Shown: piece after piece, positions 1 to 8,920 of the stretch | Numbering within the stretch: position 1 is the stretch's first letter | How the letters are laid out: every line of letters starts with the position of its first letter | NCBI GenBank assembly: GCA_965277275.1 | Contig: CBDICG010000002.1 | Span: forward strand, 1-64,000 | Direction of reading: 5' to 3' | DNA: 64,000 bases | DNA from: HLUCCA09 sp965277275 | GTDB lineage: Bacteria; Pseudomonadota; Alphaproteobacteria; Rhodobacterales; Rhodobacteraceae | Notes under the pieces: model-generated | What the model saw: only the letters and a program-made list of their open reading frames with translations | The model's database searches: none | What the model was told of the DNA's origin: nothing | Program-made: the position numbers and the translations under genes

Positions 1-7
1 GGAAGGG

Positions 8-72
8 GTGCATCCTCTCCAAAGACCCCAATAACCCATGCTCGGCGCGCGTGACGTGCCGAAAGGATGCAC
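8..72 (+). promoter_or_regulatory. Structured leader with RBS-covering helix upstream of btuB
   Basis: A perfect 9-bp inverted repeat pairs positions 8-16 (GTGCATCCT) with 64-72 (AGGATGCAC). The downstream arm contains the AGGA of the ribosome-binding site (62-67) and abuts the ATG at 73. A second stem, 42-49 with 55-62 (one G-U pair), sits inside it. Pairing would hide the RBS. Because the downstream genes are for cobalamin uptake and adenosylation, this may be the expression platform of a cobalamin riboswitch whose aptamer lies left of the window. The aptamer itself is not visible, so that identity is inferred. Confidence 0.45.
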
Positions 73-1920
73 ATGAAACGTCTGCTTCTGGCGTCGACCG
101 CGCCCCTGGCCTTTGCTCTTTGTCCAACGCTCACGGCCTCCGTAGCCCTTGCGCAGGACGATTTCGCACTCGATGAGATCGTCGTCTCGGGGGCGCTGAC
201 CGCGCTCACACCCCAGCCCCTGGCCCGTACCGGCGCCACCGTGGATATCCTTGAAGCCGGTGATCTGGCGAGCAGCCCCAGCTCGACCCTTGCCGGCACG
301 CTCGACACGCTGCCCGGCATTTCGTTTTCCTCCAATGGCGGGCTTGGCACGAATACGACGCTGCGGATCCGCGGCCTCGACAGCTCGTATATCGGCGTGC
401 GGATCGACGGCATCGACGTGACCGACCCGTCGGGCACGCAAACCGCCTTCAACTTCGGCGGCCTGCGCAACACCGGGCTGGGGCGCGTCGAGGTGATCAA
501 GGGATCGCAATCGGCGCTCTACGGCTCCGAGGCGATTGCGGGGGTGGTCAATATCACGACAGCCCGGTCCGATGCCTTGGGCATTTCGGGGCGCGCCGCT
601 GTCGAGGCGGGCAGTTTCGAGACCTATAGCGGCGCGCTGAGCCTGACCCAGCGCACGGACCGCGGCCAGCTTTCCTTCAACATCGACCGCACCATCACGG
701 ACGGGATCTCGACCCGCGCCGAGAATGACGAAGAGGATGGATTCCAGCAGACCTTCGCCACGCTGAGCGGTGATTACGCGGTGTCGGATACGGTGACCCT
801 CGGGTTCTCGGCGCTCTGGCGGGACGCCGAGATCGAGATCGACCGCTCCGGCAGCGACCCCTCGGGCGAGAACTTCGTCGAGCAGACGGGCGGGCGGGTC
901 TTTGCGCAGATCTTCGCCTTTGGGTTCGACCACGAGCTTTCATATTCGGTGTTTTCGTCGGATCGGGAAGATCCCGGTGGCTTCACGCAGGAGTTCCTCG
1001 GCGATCGGCGCGAGCTGACCTATGTCGGCACCGGCGACGTGGGCTCGACGACGCTGTCGTTCGGCGCCGACTGGACGGAGGAGACCATCCGCACGGACAG
1101 CGTGTCGGGTGAGGATACGACGCTCTCGCTCTTTGGCGAGGCGGTGCTGCGCCCCACCGACACGCTCGATCTCGCGTTGTCCCTGCGCCACGACGACAGC
1201 GACGATTTCGGCGGCGAGACAACGGGGCGGCTGGCGCTGGCGTGGCAGGCCGGGCCGGACACCACCGTGCGGGCCGTCGCGGGCACCGGCTTTCGCGCGC
1301 CGTCGCTCTTCGAGCGGTTCTCGTCGTTCGGAGATCCGGAGCTCGAAGCCGAGCGGAGTGCGAGCTTCGAGGTCGGTGTCGAGCAGCGGCTGGGCGACGC
1401 GGGCTTCGCGAAGGCGACCGCGTTCTATTCCGAGATCGACAACCTGATCCAGTTCGACGGCAACGCGACGGCCTGCAACTCCGGCTTTGGCTGTTACGCG
1501 CAGGTCGACGGGACGACGCGCACCCGCGGGCTGGAGCTTTCGGGCCGGTACGCGATCGCGGACGGGCGCGCGACGCTCTTTGGCAGCTACACCTACACCG
1601 AGGCCGAGACAGAGGATGGCCGGCTCGCGCGCGTGCCCCTGCATGACCTCGTGGTCGGCATCGAAGGGGAGATCGCCCGCGGCCTGCTGGGGCGGATCGA
1701 TGTGCGCCATGTCGCGGATGTCGAGGCGTCGGAATTTGCCCCGCAAGACAACAAGGTGGGGGATTACACGCTCGTGAACCTCGGCTTTTCCTATGCGCTG
1801 ACAGACACGATCGACGCGACGCTGCGTGTGGAGAACCTCTTTGACGAAGACTACGAAACGGCGGGCGGGTTCAACCAGCCCGGTCAGGCGGCGTATCTTG
1901 GCCTGTCGACGTCGTTCTAG
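73..1920 (+). CDS. btuB: TonB-dependent outer-membrane receptor, probable vitamin B12 receptor
   Basis: Outer-membrane beta-barrel receptor that takes up cobalamin using TonB energy. Residues 1-27 are a signal peptide ending ALA before QDD. The mature N terminus has a TonB-box-like segment (DEIVVSG), then the plug domain (about 40-160, with RIRGLDSSYIGVRIDG and the VEVIKGSQSALYGSEA motif), then a long barrel ending in a C-terminal Phe. The length of 615 residues matches BtuB. The start at 73 is preferred over the in-frame ATG at 67 because an AAAGGA Shine-Dalgarno (62-67) is well spaced for it. The BtuB assignment rests on the following btuF-like and cobO genes; other TonB receptors share this fold. 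No btuCD permease/ATPase genes are in the window. Confidence 0.8.
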   Translation: MKRLLLASTAPLAFALCPTLTASVALAQDDFALDEIVVSGALTALTPQPLARTGATVDILEAGDLASSPSSTLAGTLDTLPGISFSSNGGLGTNTTLRIRGLDSSYIGVRIDGIDVTDPSGTQTAFNFGGLRNTGLGRVEVIKGSQSALYGSEAIAGVVNITTARSDALGISGRAAVEAGSFETYSGALSLTQRTDRGQLSFNIDRTITDGISTRAENDEEDGFQQTFATLSGDYAVSDTVTLGFSALWRDAEIEIDRSGSDPSGENFVEQTGGRVFAQIFAFGFDHELSYSVFSSDREDPGGFTQEFLGDRRELTYVGTGDVGSTTLSFGADWTEETIRTDSVSGEDTTLSLFGEAVLRPTDTLDLALSLRHDDSDDFGGETTGRLALAWQAGPDTTVRAVAGTGFRAPSLFERFSSFGDPELEAERSASFEVGVEQRLGDAGFAKATAFYSEIDNLIQFDGNATACNSGFGCYAQVDGTTRTRGLELSGRYAIADGRATLFGSYTYTEAETEDGRLARVPLHDLVVGIEGEIARGLLGRIDVRHVADVEASEFAPQDNKVGDYTLVNLGFSYALTDTIDATLRVENLFDEDYETAGGFNQPGQAAYLGLSTSF

Positions 1921-2779
1921 CGCGCACCTCGCCGGGGCGGCGGGCCTTGCGCTTGCCGCGTGGGTCGCGTGGGCCGGGCCCGGGCTGGCGGAGGCGCCCC
2001 AGCGCGTGGTGTCGATCAACCTGTGCACGGATCAGCTCGCGCTGATGCTCGCCGCGCCGGGGCAGCTCGTGTCTGTCAGCCGGCTCTCGCAGGATCCCCG
2101 GGGATCGGCGATGGCGGCGGAGGCGGCAGCCCTTCCGGGCAACGGGGCGCTGGCCGAGGAGGTTTTTCTCTATCGGCCCGATCTCGTGATCGCGGGGACG
2201 TTTTCGAGCCGTGCGACCGTGTCGATGCTCCGGCGGCTCGATGTCGAGGTGGTCGAGTTGCCCCCGGCCTATGGGCTGGCCGACGTGCCGGAGCGGTTGC
2301 GCACGGTGGGCGCAGCACTTGGCCGTGCCGAGGCTGCCGAGGCGCTGATCGACGCCTATGAGGACGATCTGGCATCGCTGCACCGCGAGGTGGGCGAGCG
2401 CCCCCGCGCGGCGCTTTATTATGCCAACGGCTACACCAACGGCGACCGGACGCTGGCAGGCGATATCCTGAAGGAGGCCGGTTTCGAGAACGTCGCCACC
2501 GAGCTGGGGCTCGAGAGCGGCGGGTTTCTCGCGCTGGAACAGATCGTTATGGCCGCACCCGACCTTGTGGTGACGGGTGAGCCGCATCGCGGCGCGGCCC
2601 GGGCGGAAGCGGTGCTCGCCCACCCTGCCCTCGTGGCGCTCGACAGCGGGCACGAGGCCGCGACGGATCGTGACTGGATCTGCGGGACACCCCATGTCCT
2701 GCGCGCCGTGCGCAGCCTCGCAGAAGCCCGCGACGCGCTCGATGCGCGCGCCGAACTGACAGTCAGGAAGACGAAATGA
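1898..2779 (+). CDS. btuF: Periplasmic cobalamin-binding protein (BtuF-like)
   Basis: Substrate-binding protein of the BtuF/FecB (helical backbone, cluster A-II) type, expected to carry cobalamin from the receptor to an inner-membrane BtuCD. The likely start is the TTG at 1898, inside the 3' end of btuB. It gives a signal peptide of about 31 residues with an RRR n-region, a hydrophobic core and GLA before EAPQ. An upstream in-frame ATG (1826) would add a non-signal extension read from the btuB 3' end in another frame. The mature protein opens with RVVSINLCTDQLALML, typical of the family. It overlaps cobO by four bases (ATGA at 2776-2779), indicating one operon. Related proteins bind siderophores or haem, so cobalamin specificity is inferred from context. 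Confidence 0.75.
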   Translation: MACRRRSSAHLAGAAGLALAAWVAWAGPGLAEAPQRVVSINLCTDQLALMLAAPGQLVSVSRLSQDPRGSAMAAEAAALPGNGALAEEVFLYRPDLVIAGTFSSRATVSMLRRLDVEVVELPPAYGLADVPERLRTVGAALGRAEAAEALIDAYEDDLASLHREVGERPRAALYYANGYTNGDRTLAGDILKEAGFENVATELGLESGGFLALEQIVMAAPDLVVTGEPHRGAARAEAVLAHPALVALDSGHEAATDRDWICGTPHVLRAVRSLAEARDALDARAELTVRKTK

Positions 2780-3399
2780 GCGACGAGACAGACGCCGAGC
2801 GCGATGCAAAGCACGCCGAGCGGATGCGGCAGATCAAGGCCGCGCGCACGGAGCTGATGAAGACGAAGACCGAGGAGAAGGGGCTGATCATCGTCCATAC
2901 CGGCGATGGCAAGGGCAAGAGCTCCTCCGCCTTCGGGATGATCCTGCGGTGCATCGGCTGGGGCATGCCTTGCGCTGTGGTCCAGTTCATCAAGGGGACG
3001 TGGCAGACGGGGGAGAAACGCGTCCTGCGGGAGCGTTTCGCAGATGAATGCACCTTCGTCGTGTCGGGCGAGGGATTCACCTGGGACACGCAGGACCGGC
3101 AGCGCGACATTGCCGCGGCCCGGGCCGGATGGGAGCGCGCCAAGGAGCTGATCCGCGATCCGGAGATGCGTTTCGTGCTGCTCGACGAGATCAACATCGC
3201 GTTGCGCTACGACTATCTCGACATCGACGAGGTGGTGGATTTCCTGCTGTCGGAAAAGCCGCACATGACCCATGTCTGCCTGACCGGGCGGAGCGCGAAA
3301 GCCGAGCTTCTGGCGGCCGCCGATCTCGTGACGGAGATGACGCCCGTCAAGCATCCGTTCGAGGATGGCGTGAAGGCGCAGCGCGGCGTCGAGCACTGA
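2776..3399 (+). CDS. cobO: Cob(I)alamin adenosyltransferase
   Basis: Cytosolic enzyme that transfers the 5'-deoxyadenosyl group of ATP to corrinoid cobalt to make the coenzyme form (CobO/BtuR/CobA family). The 207-residue length is typical. A P-loop GDGKGKSS lies at residues 43-50 and a Walker-B-like VLLDEIN near 134-140; the C-terminal HPFEDGVKAQRGVE is a family hallmark. The highly charged first 35 residues are usual for CobO. Translation is coupled to the binding-protein gene by an ATGA overlap. With the two upstream genes it forms an uptake-and-activation operon for B12. Confidence 0.93.
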   Translation: MSDETDAERDAKHAERMRQIKAARTELMKTKTEEKGLIIVHTGDGKGKSSSAFGMILRCIGWGMPCAVVQFIKGTWQTGEKRVLRERFADECTFVVSGEGFTWDTQDRQRDIAAARAGWERAKELIRDPEMRFVLLDEINIALRYDYLDIDEVVDFLLSEKPHMTHVCLTGRSAKAELLAAADLVTEMTPVKHPFEDGVKAQRGVEH

Positions 3400-3403
3400 G
3401 CGC

Positions 3404-3543
3404 CCTGCCCCTTCGCCCGTCTGACGCCCGGGATCGGGGCACACCGACGTAACAGGCGGGAGATGGGAGGCGGTGAGCGGTGAGCGTCCTGCTCCTTCGC
3501 CCGTCTGACGCCCGGGATCGGGGCACACCGACGTGACAGGCGG
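3404..3543. repeat. Two-copy 56-bp intergenic direct repeat
   Basis: The segment 3404-3459 recurs at 3488-3543 with two mismatches (3409/3493 and 3451/3535), period 84 bp. It lies between cobO and the RND operon. The 28 bp between the copies contains two GCGGTGA heptamers (3470-3483). No open reading frame makes sense of it. Confidence 0.9.
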
Positions 3544-3546
3544 TAA

Positions 3547-3616
3547 GCGGTGAGCGGTGAGCGGTGAGCGGTGAGCGGTGAGCGGTGAGTGGTGAGCGGC
3601 GAGTGGTGAGCAGTCA
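3547..3616. repeat. Heptanucleotide tandem repeat (GCGGTGA)n
   Basis: Six exact GCGGTGA units run from 3547 to 3588, followed by variants GTGGTGA, GCGGCGA, GTGGTGA and GCAGTCA to 3616. The pure 5' part and decayed 3' part fit slippage expansion. The array is intergenic. The same heptamer occurs twice at 3470-3483. Confidence 0.95.
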
Positions 3617-3676
3617 GCAAAAGGCGCAGCGCTCTGCGGCTCAATGGCGTAGTGTCAATCAACGGTGACAGGCCGT

Positions 3677-3688
3677 ATCCCTAGGGAT
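3677..3688. promoter_or_regulatory. 12-bp palindrome upstream of RND operon
   Basis: ATCCCTAGGGAT is a perfect palindrome 72 bp before the adaptor-gene start. It could be an operator for a dimeric repressor of the pump, but no regulator gene is adjacent and one palindrome of this size is weak evidence. Confidence 0.3.
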
Positions 3689-3759
3689 GGGAACACCACC
3701 TCGGCGCGTCGCGACGGCTTTGCCACGGCGCAGGGCACCTATCGAAAGGTCCACAGTCC

Positions 3760-4827
3760 ATGCATATCGCCCGTTTCGCGCTCGCACTCGTTGCAGCCTT
3801 GCTCTGCGGCCCGTCTCTTGCCCAGCAGACGGCAGCCGAGGACACGGCGGCGCCCCCCGTCCGCCCCGTCAAGCTCATGGTTCTGCAACCGGGGGAAGGC
3901 GTGATCCGGCGCCAGTTCTTCGGCACGGTGGTGGCGCGCCAGACGGTGAACCTCGCGTTTCAGGTGGCCGGTCAGCTCCGTCGCTTTCCGGTGCTGGAAG
4001 GAACGACGCTCGATGCGGGCGACCTGATCGCGGAGCTCGATCTCGAGCCCTTCGAGCGGCGCCTCGATCAGGCACGGTTGCAGAGCGAACAAGCGGACCG
4101 TGATCTGAGGCGCCTGCAACAGCTGTCGTCGGCTTCGGTCAGCCAGGCAGCCCTCGACAATGCCAAATCGGCGTCCGATCTCGCGGCGCTTGCTGTCCGG
4201 GATGCGGAATACTCGCTTCGGCAGGCCACCCTGCGCGCCCCGTTCGACGGGCTGGTCGCCTCGCGCGATGTCGCCAACTTCACCAGTGTGCAGGTCGGCA
4301 CGCCGGTGATCCGGCTGCACGACATCAGCGAATGGCGGGTGGAGATCGACGTGCCCGAAGTGCTGTTTCGCTCGGCCGGCGAAAACCCGGACATCGACCT
4401 TTATGGCACTTTCACAGGGTCCGACAGGCAGATCCCGCTGGTGCCACGTGAATTCCGCGCCGAGGCCAGCAGCGTTGGCCAGAGCTTTCTGATCACGTTG
4501 GCCATGGAAGAGGCACCGGGGCCGGGCGTCTTGCCCGGAACGTCGATCACGGTCGTGGCGTTGCTGCCCGCGGCGGACAGCGACATCGAGATCCCGGCCA
4601 GCGCTGTGGTGATGGATCCCGATGGCGCGCCGCATATCATGGTGTTCGAGCCCAGCGCCGATGACGTCGGCACGGTGCGCCGCACCCCCGCTGCGCTGGA
4701 GACGGGGCCGGGTGGCAGCTTCTTTCTGACCGACGAGATCGCACCGGGCACCGAAGTCGTCGTCGCCGGGGCGCAGATGCTCAAGGACGGACAGACCGTG
4801 CGGCGCTTCACCGGCTTTGCGCAGTAA
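3760..4827 (+). CDS. RND efflux periplasmic adaptor (membrane fusion protein)
   Basis: AcrA/HlyD-type adaptor linking an inner-membrane RND pump to an outer-membrane channel. A signal peptide covers residues 1-21 (SLA before QQ). The barrel-sandwich/lipoyl segment (about 50-90, with AFQVAGQLRRFPVLEGTTLDAGD) is followed by a coiled-coil hairpin (about 95-150), the second lipoyl half (RAPFDGLVASRDV) and beta-barrel domains. The 355 residues are usual for the family. Four bases separate it from the pump gene. No outer-membrane factor gene follows, so a shared TolC is presumably used. The substrate cannot be read from sequence. Confidence 0.88.
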   Translation: MHIARFALALVAALLCGPSLAQQTAAEDTAAPPVRPVKLMVLQPGEGVIRRQFFGTVVARQTVNLAFQVAGQLRRFPVLEGTTLDAGDLIAELDLEPFERRLDQARLQSEQADRDLRRLQQLSSASVSQAALDNAKSASDLAALAVRDAEYSLRQATLRAPFDGLVASRDVANFTSVQVGTPVIRLHDISEWRVEIDVPEVLFRSAGENPDIDLYGTFTGSDRQIPLVPREFRAEASSVGQSFLITLAMEEAPGPGVLPGTSITVVALLPAADSDIEIPASAVVMDPDGAPHIMVFEPSADDVGTVRRTPAALETGPGGSFFLTDEIAPGTEVVVAGAQMLKDGQTVRRFTGFAQ

Positions 4828-4831
4828 TCCG

Positions 4832-7800
4832 ATGTCAGTCGCAAGCGCCTCGATCGACCGCCCGCTCTTCACCTGGCTCATCATGCTGACCTGCATCTTC
4901 GGCGGGCTTTGGGGGTTCCTGACCCTCGGCCGGCTGGAAGACCCGGCCTTCACGATCAAGCAGGCCGTGGTGATGACGCAATATCCCGGCGCCTCGGCGG
5001 CCGAGGTCGCCGTCGAGGTGTCCGAGCCGCTCGAATCCGCGATCCAGCAGATGGGCGAGGTCGACATCCTGTCGTCGATCAACCAGCCCGGCCGTTCGAT
5101 CATCGACGTCCAGATCGTCGACACGCTCGGGGGGGACGCGCTGCCGCAAATCTGGGACAAGCTCCGCGCCCGGGTAGACGAGGCCGCCCGCGATCTGCCG
5201 ACCGGCGTGCAACAGCCGCTGGTGGACGATCAGTACGGCGATGTCTTCGGGCTTTACTACGCCGTCACCGCCCCGGGCCTGACGGATGCGGAAGTGTACC
5301 AGCTCGCAACGTTCGTGCGGCGCGAGATCCTCGCGGTCGACGGGGTGGCCGACGTGGTGGTGACGGGTCTGCCCGAGGAGACGATCTTCGTGGATACCGA
5401 CCTGGCGCTGGTGAAGGCGCAGGGTGTGTCGCCCCTGGCGTTTCTGAGCGCGATCTCCACGGCCAACAGCGTGAGCGATGCGGGCACGGTTTCGCTCGGC
5501 GCAACCCGGACCATCATCGAGTATCCCGAGGGCACCGACAGTGTCGGCGACATCGCGGGGTTGAACGTAGGCGTCGGGGGAGAGGTGATCAATATCGCCG
5601 ATGTCTCGCAGGTCACGCGCGGGCGGGTGGAACATCCGCGCACGCTCATCCGGTTTCAGGGCGCGGAAGCCTTCGCGCTCGGGATCGCGGGGCTGGCGAC
5701 GGAAAATATCGTCGATGTCGGCTACCGGGTGACGGAGCGCTTTGCCGAACTCGAGAGCGATATCCCGTGGGGCGTCGAGCTGCATCCGATCTACGAACAA
5801 CACCTCGTGGTGGAGGACGCGTCCAACGCGTTTCTCGTCAACCTCACGATGTCGGTCGGGATCGTGGTGCTTGTCCTTGCGCTGTTCATGGGGTGGCGCG
5901 CGGCGCTTGTCGTGGGCGGGACGCTGCTGCTGACGGTGGTGGGCACGCTCTTCTTCATGGCGATCTTCTCGATCGAGATGGAACGGATTTCGCTCGGCGC
6001 GCTGATCATCGCGATGGGAATGCTGGTGGACAACGCCATCGTCGTGGCCGAGGGCATGCAGATCTCGATGCGCGGTGGCAAGACGTCGCGCCAGGCCGCG
6101 CGCGAAGCCTCGGGGCGCACGCAAATCCCGCTCCTCGGGGCGACGGTGATCGGGATCATGGCATTTGCCGGGATCGGATTGTCGCCGGATTCCACGGGTG
6201 AGTTCATGTTCTCGCTCTTCGCCGTGATCGGGATCTCGCTCCTGCTGAGCTGGATCCTCGCCATCACCGTGACGCCGCTTCTGGCGCATTACTTCTTCAG
6301 GCAGGGGGACGGCGGCGACAGCGACCCTTACGGCGGGCTGATCTTCCGGATGTTCGGCACGGTCCTGCGCGGGGCGCTCCGGATGCGCTGGCTGGTCCTG
6401 GTCGCGCTGATCGGCGTCACCGTGGCCTGCTTTGCGGGCTTCGGGCAGATCAAGCAGCAGTTCTTTCCGAATTCGAACACGCCTCTTTTTTTCGCGCATT
6501 ACAAGCTGCCCCAGGGCACGACGATCCAGCAGACCTCGGCGGATGTCGAAGCGATGGAGGCATGGCTGACGACGCGCGAGGATGTCGTGTCGGTGGCGGC
6601 CTTCATCGGTCAGGGTGCGGACCGCTTCATGCTGACCTACCAGGGCGAGCGGCCAAACCCGAGCTATGGCCACCTGATCATCCGGACCGAGACGATCGAA
6701 GAGATCCCTGCCCTGCGCGCCGATCTCGACGCCTATGCGGCGCAGAACTTTCCGGGCGGCGAGTTCCGCACCGAGCGGCTTGTCTTTGGCCCCGGGGGCG
6801 GGGCGCCGATCGCGGCGCGGTTTTCCGGCGCCGATCCGGTCGTGCTGCGGCGTCTGGCCCTTGAGGCGACGGCGGCGATGGAAGGGGCGTCCGACAACCT
6901 GCTCAACATCCGCACGAACTGGCGCGAACAGGAGTTGGTGCTGCGCCCGATCTACGCGGACGAACGGGCACAGACCGCCGGGATCAGCCGGGACAACATC
7001 GCGGATACGCTCCTCTTTGCGACCGACGGAATTCGCGGAGGCAATTACCGCGAAGAAGAGCGCCAGATCCCGATTGTCGTGCGCGGCGGGCGGGCGACGG
7101 ACACCACGTTGATCGATCAGATCGTCTATTCCGATACCGCGGGCGGGTTTGTCCCGCTCGAGCAGGTTATCGACGGGGTCGAGGTCGTGTCGGAAAACAC
7201 CCTCATTCACCGCCGCGACAGGCTGCCGACGATCACGGTTCAGGCGGGGATACCGGCCGATCTGACAGCCGCGTCCGTGCACGCCGAGATCCGTGCCGCG
7301 GTCGAGGCCCTGCCGCTGCCGCCGGGCTACAACATGGAGTGGGGCGGGGAATTCGAGAACTCCTCGAATGCGAACGAAAGCCTTGGGCGGCAGCTGCCGC
7401 TGAGCGTGCTGATCATGGTGTTGATCTCGGTAGTGCTGTTCAACGCGTTGCGTCAGCCGCTGATCATCTGGCTTCTTGTTCCGATGTCGGTGAACGGGGT
7501 GGTGCTGGGGCTGCTCGGCACCGGCCTGCCCTTTACCTTCACAGCCCTGCTCGGGCTCCTGAGCCTCTCGGGGATGCTGATCAAGAACGGCATCGTGCTC
7601 GTCGAGGAAATCGACCTTGTGCGCAAGGACATCCCCGATCTCGACGAGGCCATCGTGACGGCGAGCGTGTCGCGTCTGCGTCCGGTCGTGCTGGCGGCGG
7701 GCACGACGATCCTGGGCATGATCCCTCTCTTGTCGGATGCGTTCTTCGTCTCGATGGCCGTGACGATCATGGCCGGACTGGCCTTTGCCTCGCTCCTGAC

Positions 7801-7897
7801 GCTGGTGGCCGCGCCCGTTCTCTACCGTATCCTCTTTCGACCCTCGACAGCCGCCCCGCCTGCCCCCGCGACAGACGCTGCCCCGCTTGCGACGTAA
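4832..7897 (+). CDS. RND-family efflux transporter permease
   Basis: Large inner-membrane proton-driven exporter (AcrB/MexF-like, about 1020 residues, twelve predicted helices with two large periplasmic loops). It starts SIDRPLFTWLIMLTCIFGG (TM1) and has RND repeats such as GALIIAMGMLVDNAIVVAEG and, in the second half, LLSLSGMLIKNGIVLVEE. The position of the second transmembrane Asp in the classic VDDAIVV motif is Asn here (VDNAIVV), a variant also known in other RND pumps. The ATG at 4832 is chosen because it follows the adaptor stop by four bases, although no strong Shine-Dalgarno is seen. Confidence 0.9.
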   Translation: MSVASASIDRPLFTWLIMLTCIFGGLWGFLTLGRLEDPAFTIKQAVVMTQYPGASAAEVAVEVSEPLESAIQQMGEVDILSSINQPGRSIIDVQIVDTLGGDALPQIWDKLRARVDEAARDLPTGVQQPLVDDQYGDVFGLYYAVTAPGLTDAEVYQLATFVRREILAVDGVADVVVTGLPEETIFVDTDLALVKAQGVSPLAFLSAISTANSVSDAGTVSLGATRTIIEYPEGTDSVGDIAGLNVGVGGEVINIADVSQVTRGRVEHPRTLIRFQGAEAFALGIAGLATENIVDVGYRVTERFAELESDIPWGVELHPIYEQHLVVEDASNAFLVNLTMSVGIVVLVLALFMGWRAALVVGGTLLLTVVGTLFFMAIFSIEMERISLGALIIAMGMLVDNAIVVAEGMQISMRGGKTSRQAAREASGRTQIPLLGATVIGIMAFAGIGLSPDSTGEFMFSLFAVIGISLLLSWILAITVTPLLAHYFFRQGDGGDSDPYGGLIFRMFGTVLRGALRMRWLVLVALIGVTVACFAGFGQIKQQFFPNSNTPLFFAHYKLPQGTTIQQTSADVEAMEAWLTTREDVVSVAAFIGQGADRFMLTYQGERPNPSYGHLIIRTETIEEIPALRADLDAYAAQNFPGGEFRTERLVFGPGGGAPIAARFSGADPVVLRRLALEATAAMEGASDNLLNIRTNWREQELVLRPIYADERAQTAGISRDNIADTLLFATDGIRGGNYREEERQIPIVVRGGRATDTTLIDQIVYSDTAGGFVPLEQVIDGVEVVSENTLIHRRDRLPTITVQAGIPADLTAASVHAEIRAAVEALPLPPGYNMEWGGEFENSSNANESLGRQLPLSVLIMVLISVVLFNALRQPLIIWLLVPMSVNGVVLGLLGTGLPFTFTALLGLLSLSGMLIKNGIVLVEEIDLVRKDIPDLDEAIVTASVSRLRPVVLAAGTTILGMIPLLSDAFFVSMAVTIMAGLAFASLLTLVAAPVLYRILFRPSTAAPPAPATDAAPLAT

Positions 7898-7984
7898 CGC
7901 TGTGACGTGGGGGCGACGTGCTGGGTGGCGCGGGCGCCGCGCGGGCATTTCCCGCGACATGCGCGGCAACGGGAGGACGGCGTC

Positions 7985-8838
7985 ATGCGTCATGCCCTAC
8001 TGACCGCTGTGACGATGGTGGCCTTTGCCGCCAATTCGCTGCTGAACCGCATGGCCCTCGTCGAGGGCAGCATCGGCGCTTCGGAATTCGCGCTGATCCG
8101 CGTGGCCTCGGGCGCGGCGGTGCTGGCGCTTTTGCTGGTGATCCGGGACAAGGCCATCCCGGCACCGCGCGCACCCGATTGGGGCGCCGTGGCCGGGCTG
8201 TCGGCCTACATGCTCGGATTTTCATTTGCCTATGTCTCGATGGATGCGGGGCTGGGCGCGCTGATCCTCTTTGCGGGGGTGCAGGTGACGATGTTCGCCG
8301 GAGCGCTTCTCGGGGGAGAGCGCCCCCCGGCGCGGCGCTGGGGCGGGATGGCCATCGCGCTGGCGGGCCTTGCGGTGCTGTCGTGGCCGGGCGCGGAGGC
8401 GGTCGCTCCCCCCCATGCTGTCGCACTGATGGGCGCGGCGGCGGTGGGATGGGGTGTGTACTCGCTCATCGGGCGGCGCGTGACGGACCCACTCGCCGCG
8501 ACCGGGTGGAACTTTCTTTATGCGCTTCCGGTCGCGGCGGTGGCGTTCGCGGTGCTGGCTGGCGGGGCGCCCGTGATCAGCGCACCGGGCGTGCTTCTGG
8601 CGGTGATCTCCGCGGGGTGACCTCGGCGCTGGGGTATTCGCTTTGGTATGCGCTGCTGCCGAAGCTGGGCGCGAGCGTTGGCGCGATCACGCAGCTTTCG
8701 GTGCCGGTGATTGCCCTCGGTTTGGGGGCGGTCCTGTTGGCCGAGGCGGTGACGCCGCTGATGATCCTGTCCGCCGCGTTGATCCTGGGGGGGATCGCGC
8801 TGGGGCTCGTGCCGGGGCGGCGCGGGGGGGAGCGCTGA
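7985..8838 (+). pseudogene. DMT-superfamily (EamA) transporter, frameshifted
   Basis: Inner-membrane drug/metabolite transporter with two EamA repeats, about ten helices and about 285 residues if intact. The reading frame from the ATG at 7985 (preceded by GGGAGGA) stops at 8618-8620 after about 211 codons, just after LLAVISAG. The remainder, GVTSALGYSLWYALLPKLG to GLVPGRRGGER (stop at 8838), continues in another frame. One extra G in the run 8614-8617 would restore a normal EamA protein. This is either a recent one-base deletion or a sequencing error. The substrate is unknown. Confidence 0.8.
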
Positions 8839-8920
8839 GGCGCGAGCGCCGGGCGCCACCGGCAGGATGGGCCACGCGGCTCACGTTCCTCGCGGGCGAA
8901 GGGGCCGCGTAGGCGACAGC

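Noticed and set aside
4835..7993. Very long open frame on the minus strand across the RND permease gene
   Set aside because: It is antisense to a clearly conserved permease, its translation is Arg/His/Asp-rich without domains, and it arises from high-GC codon bias.
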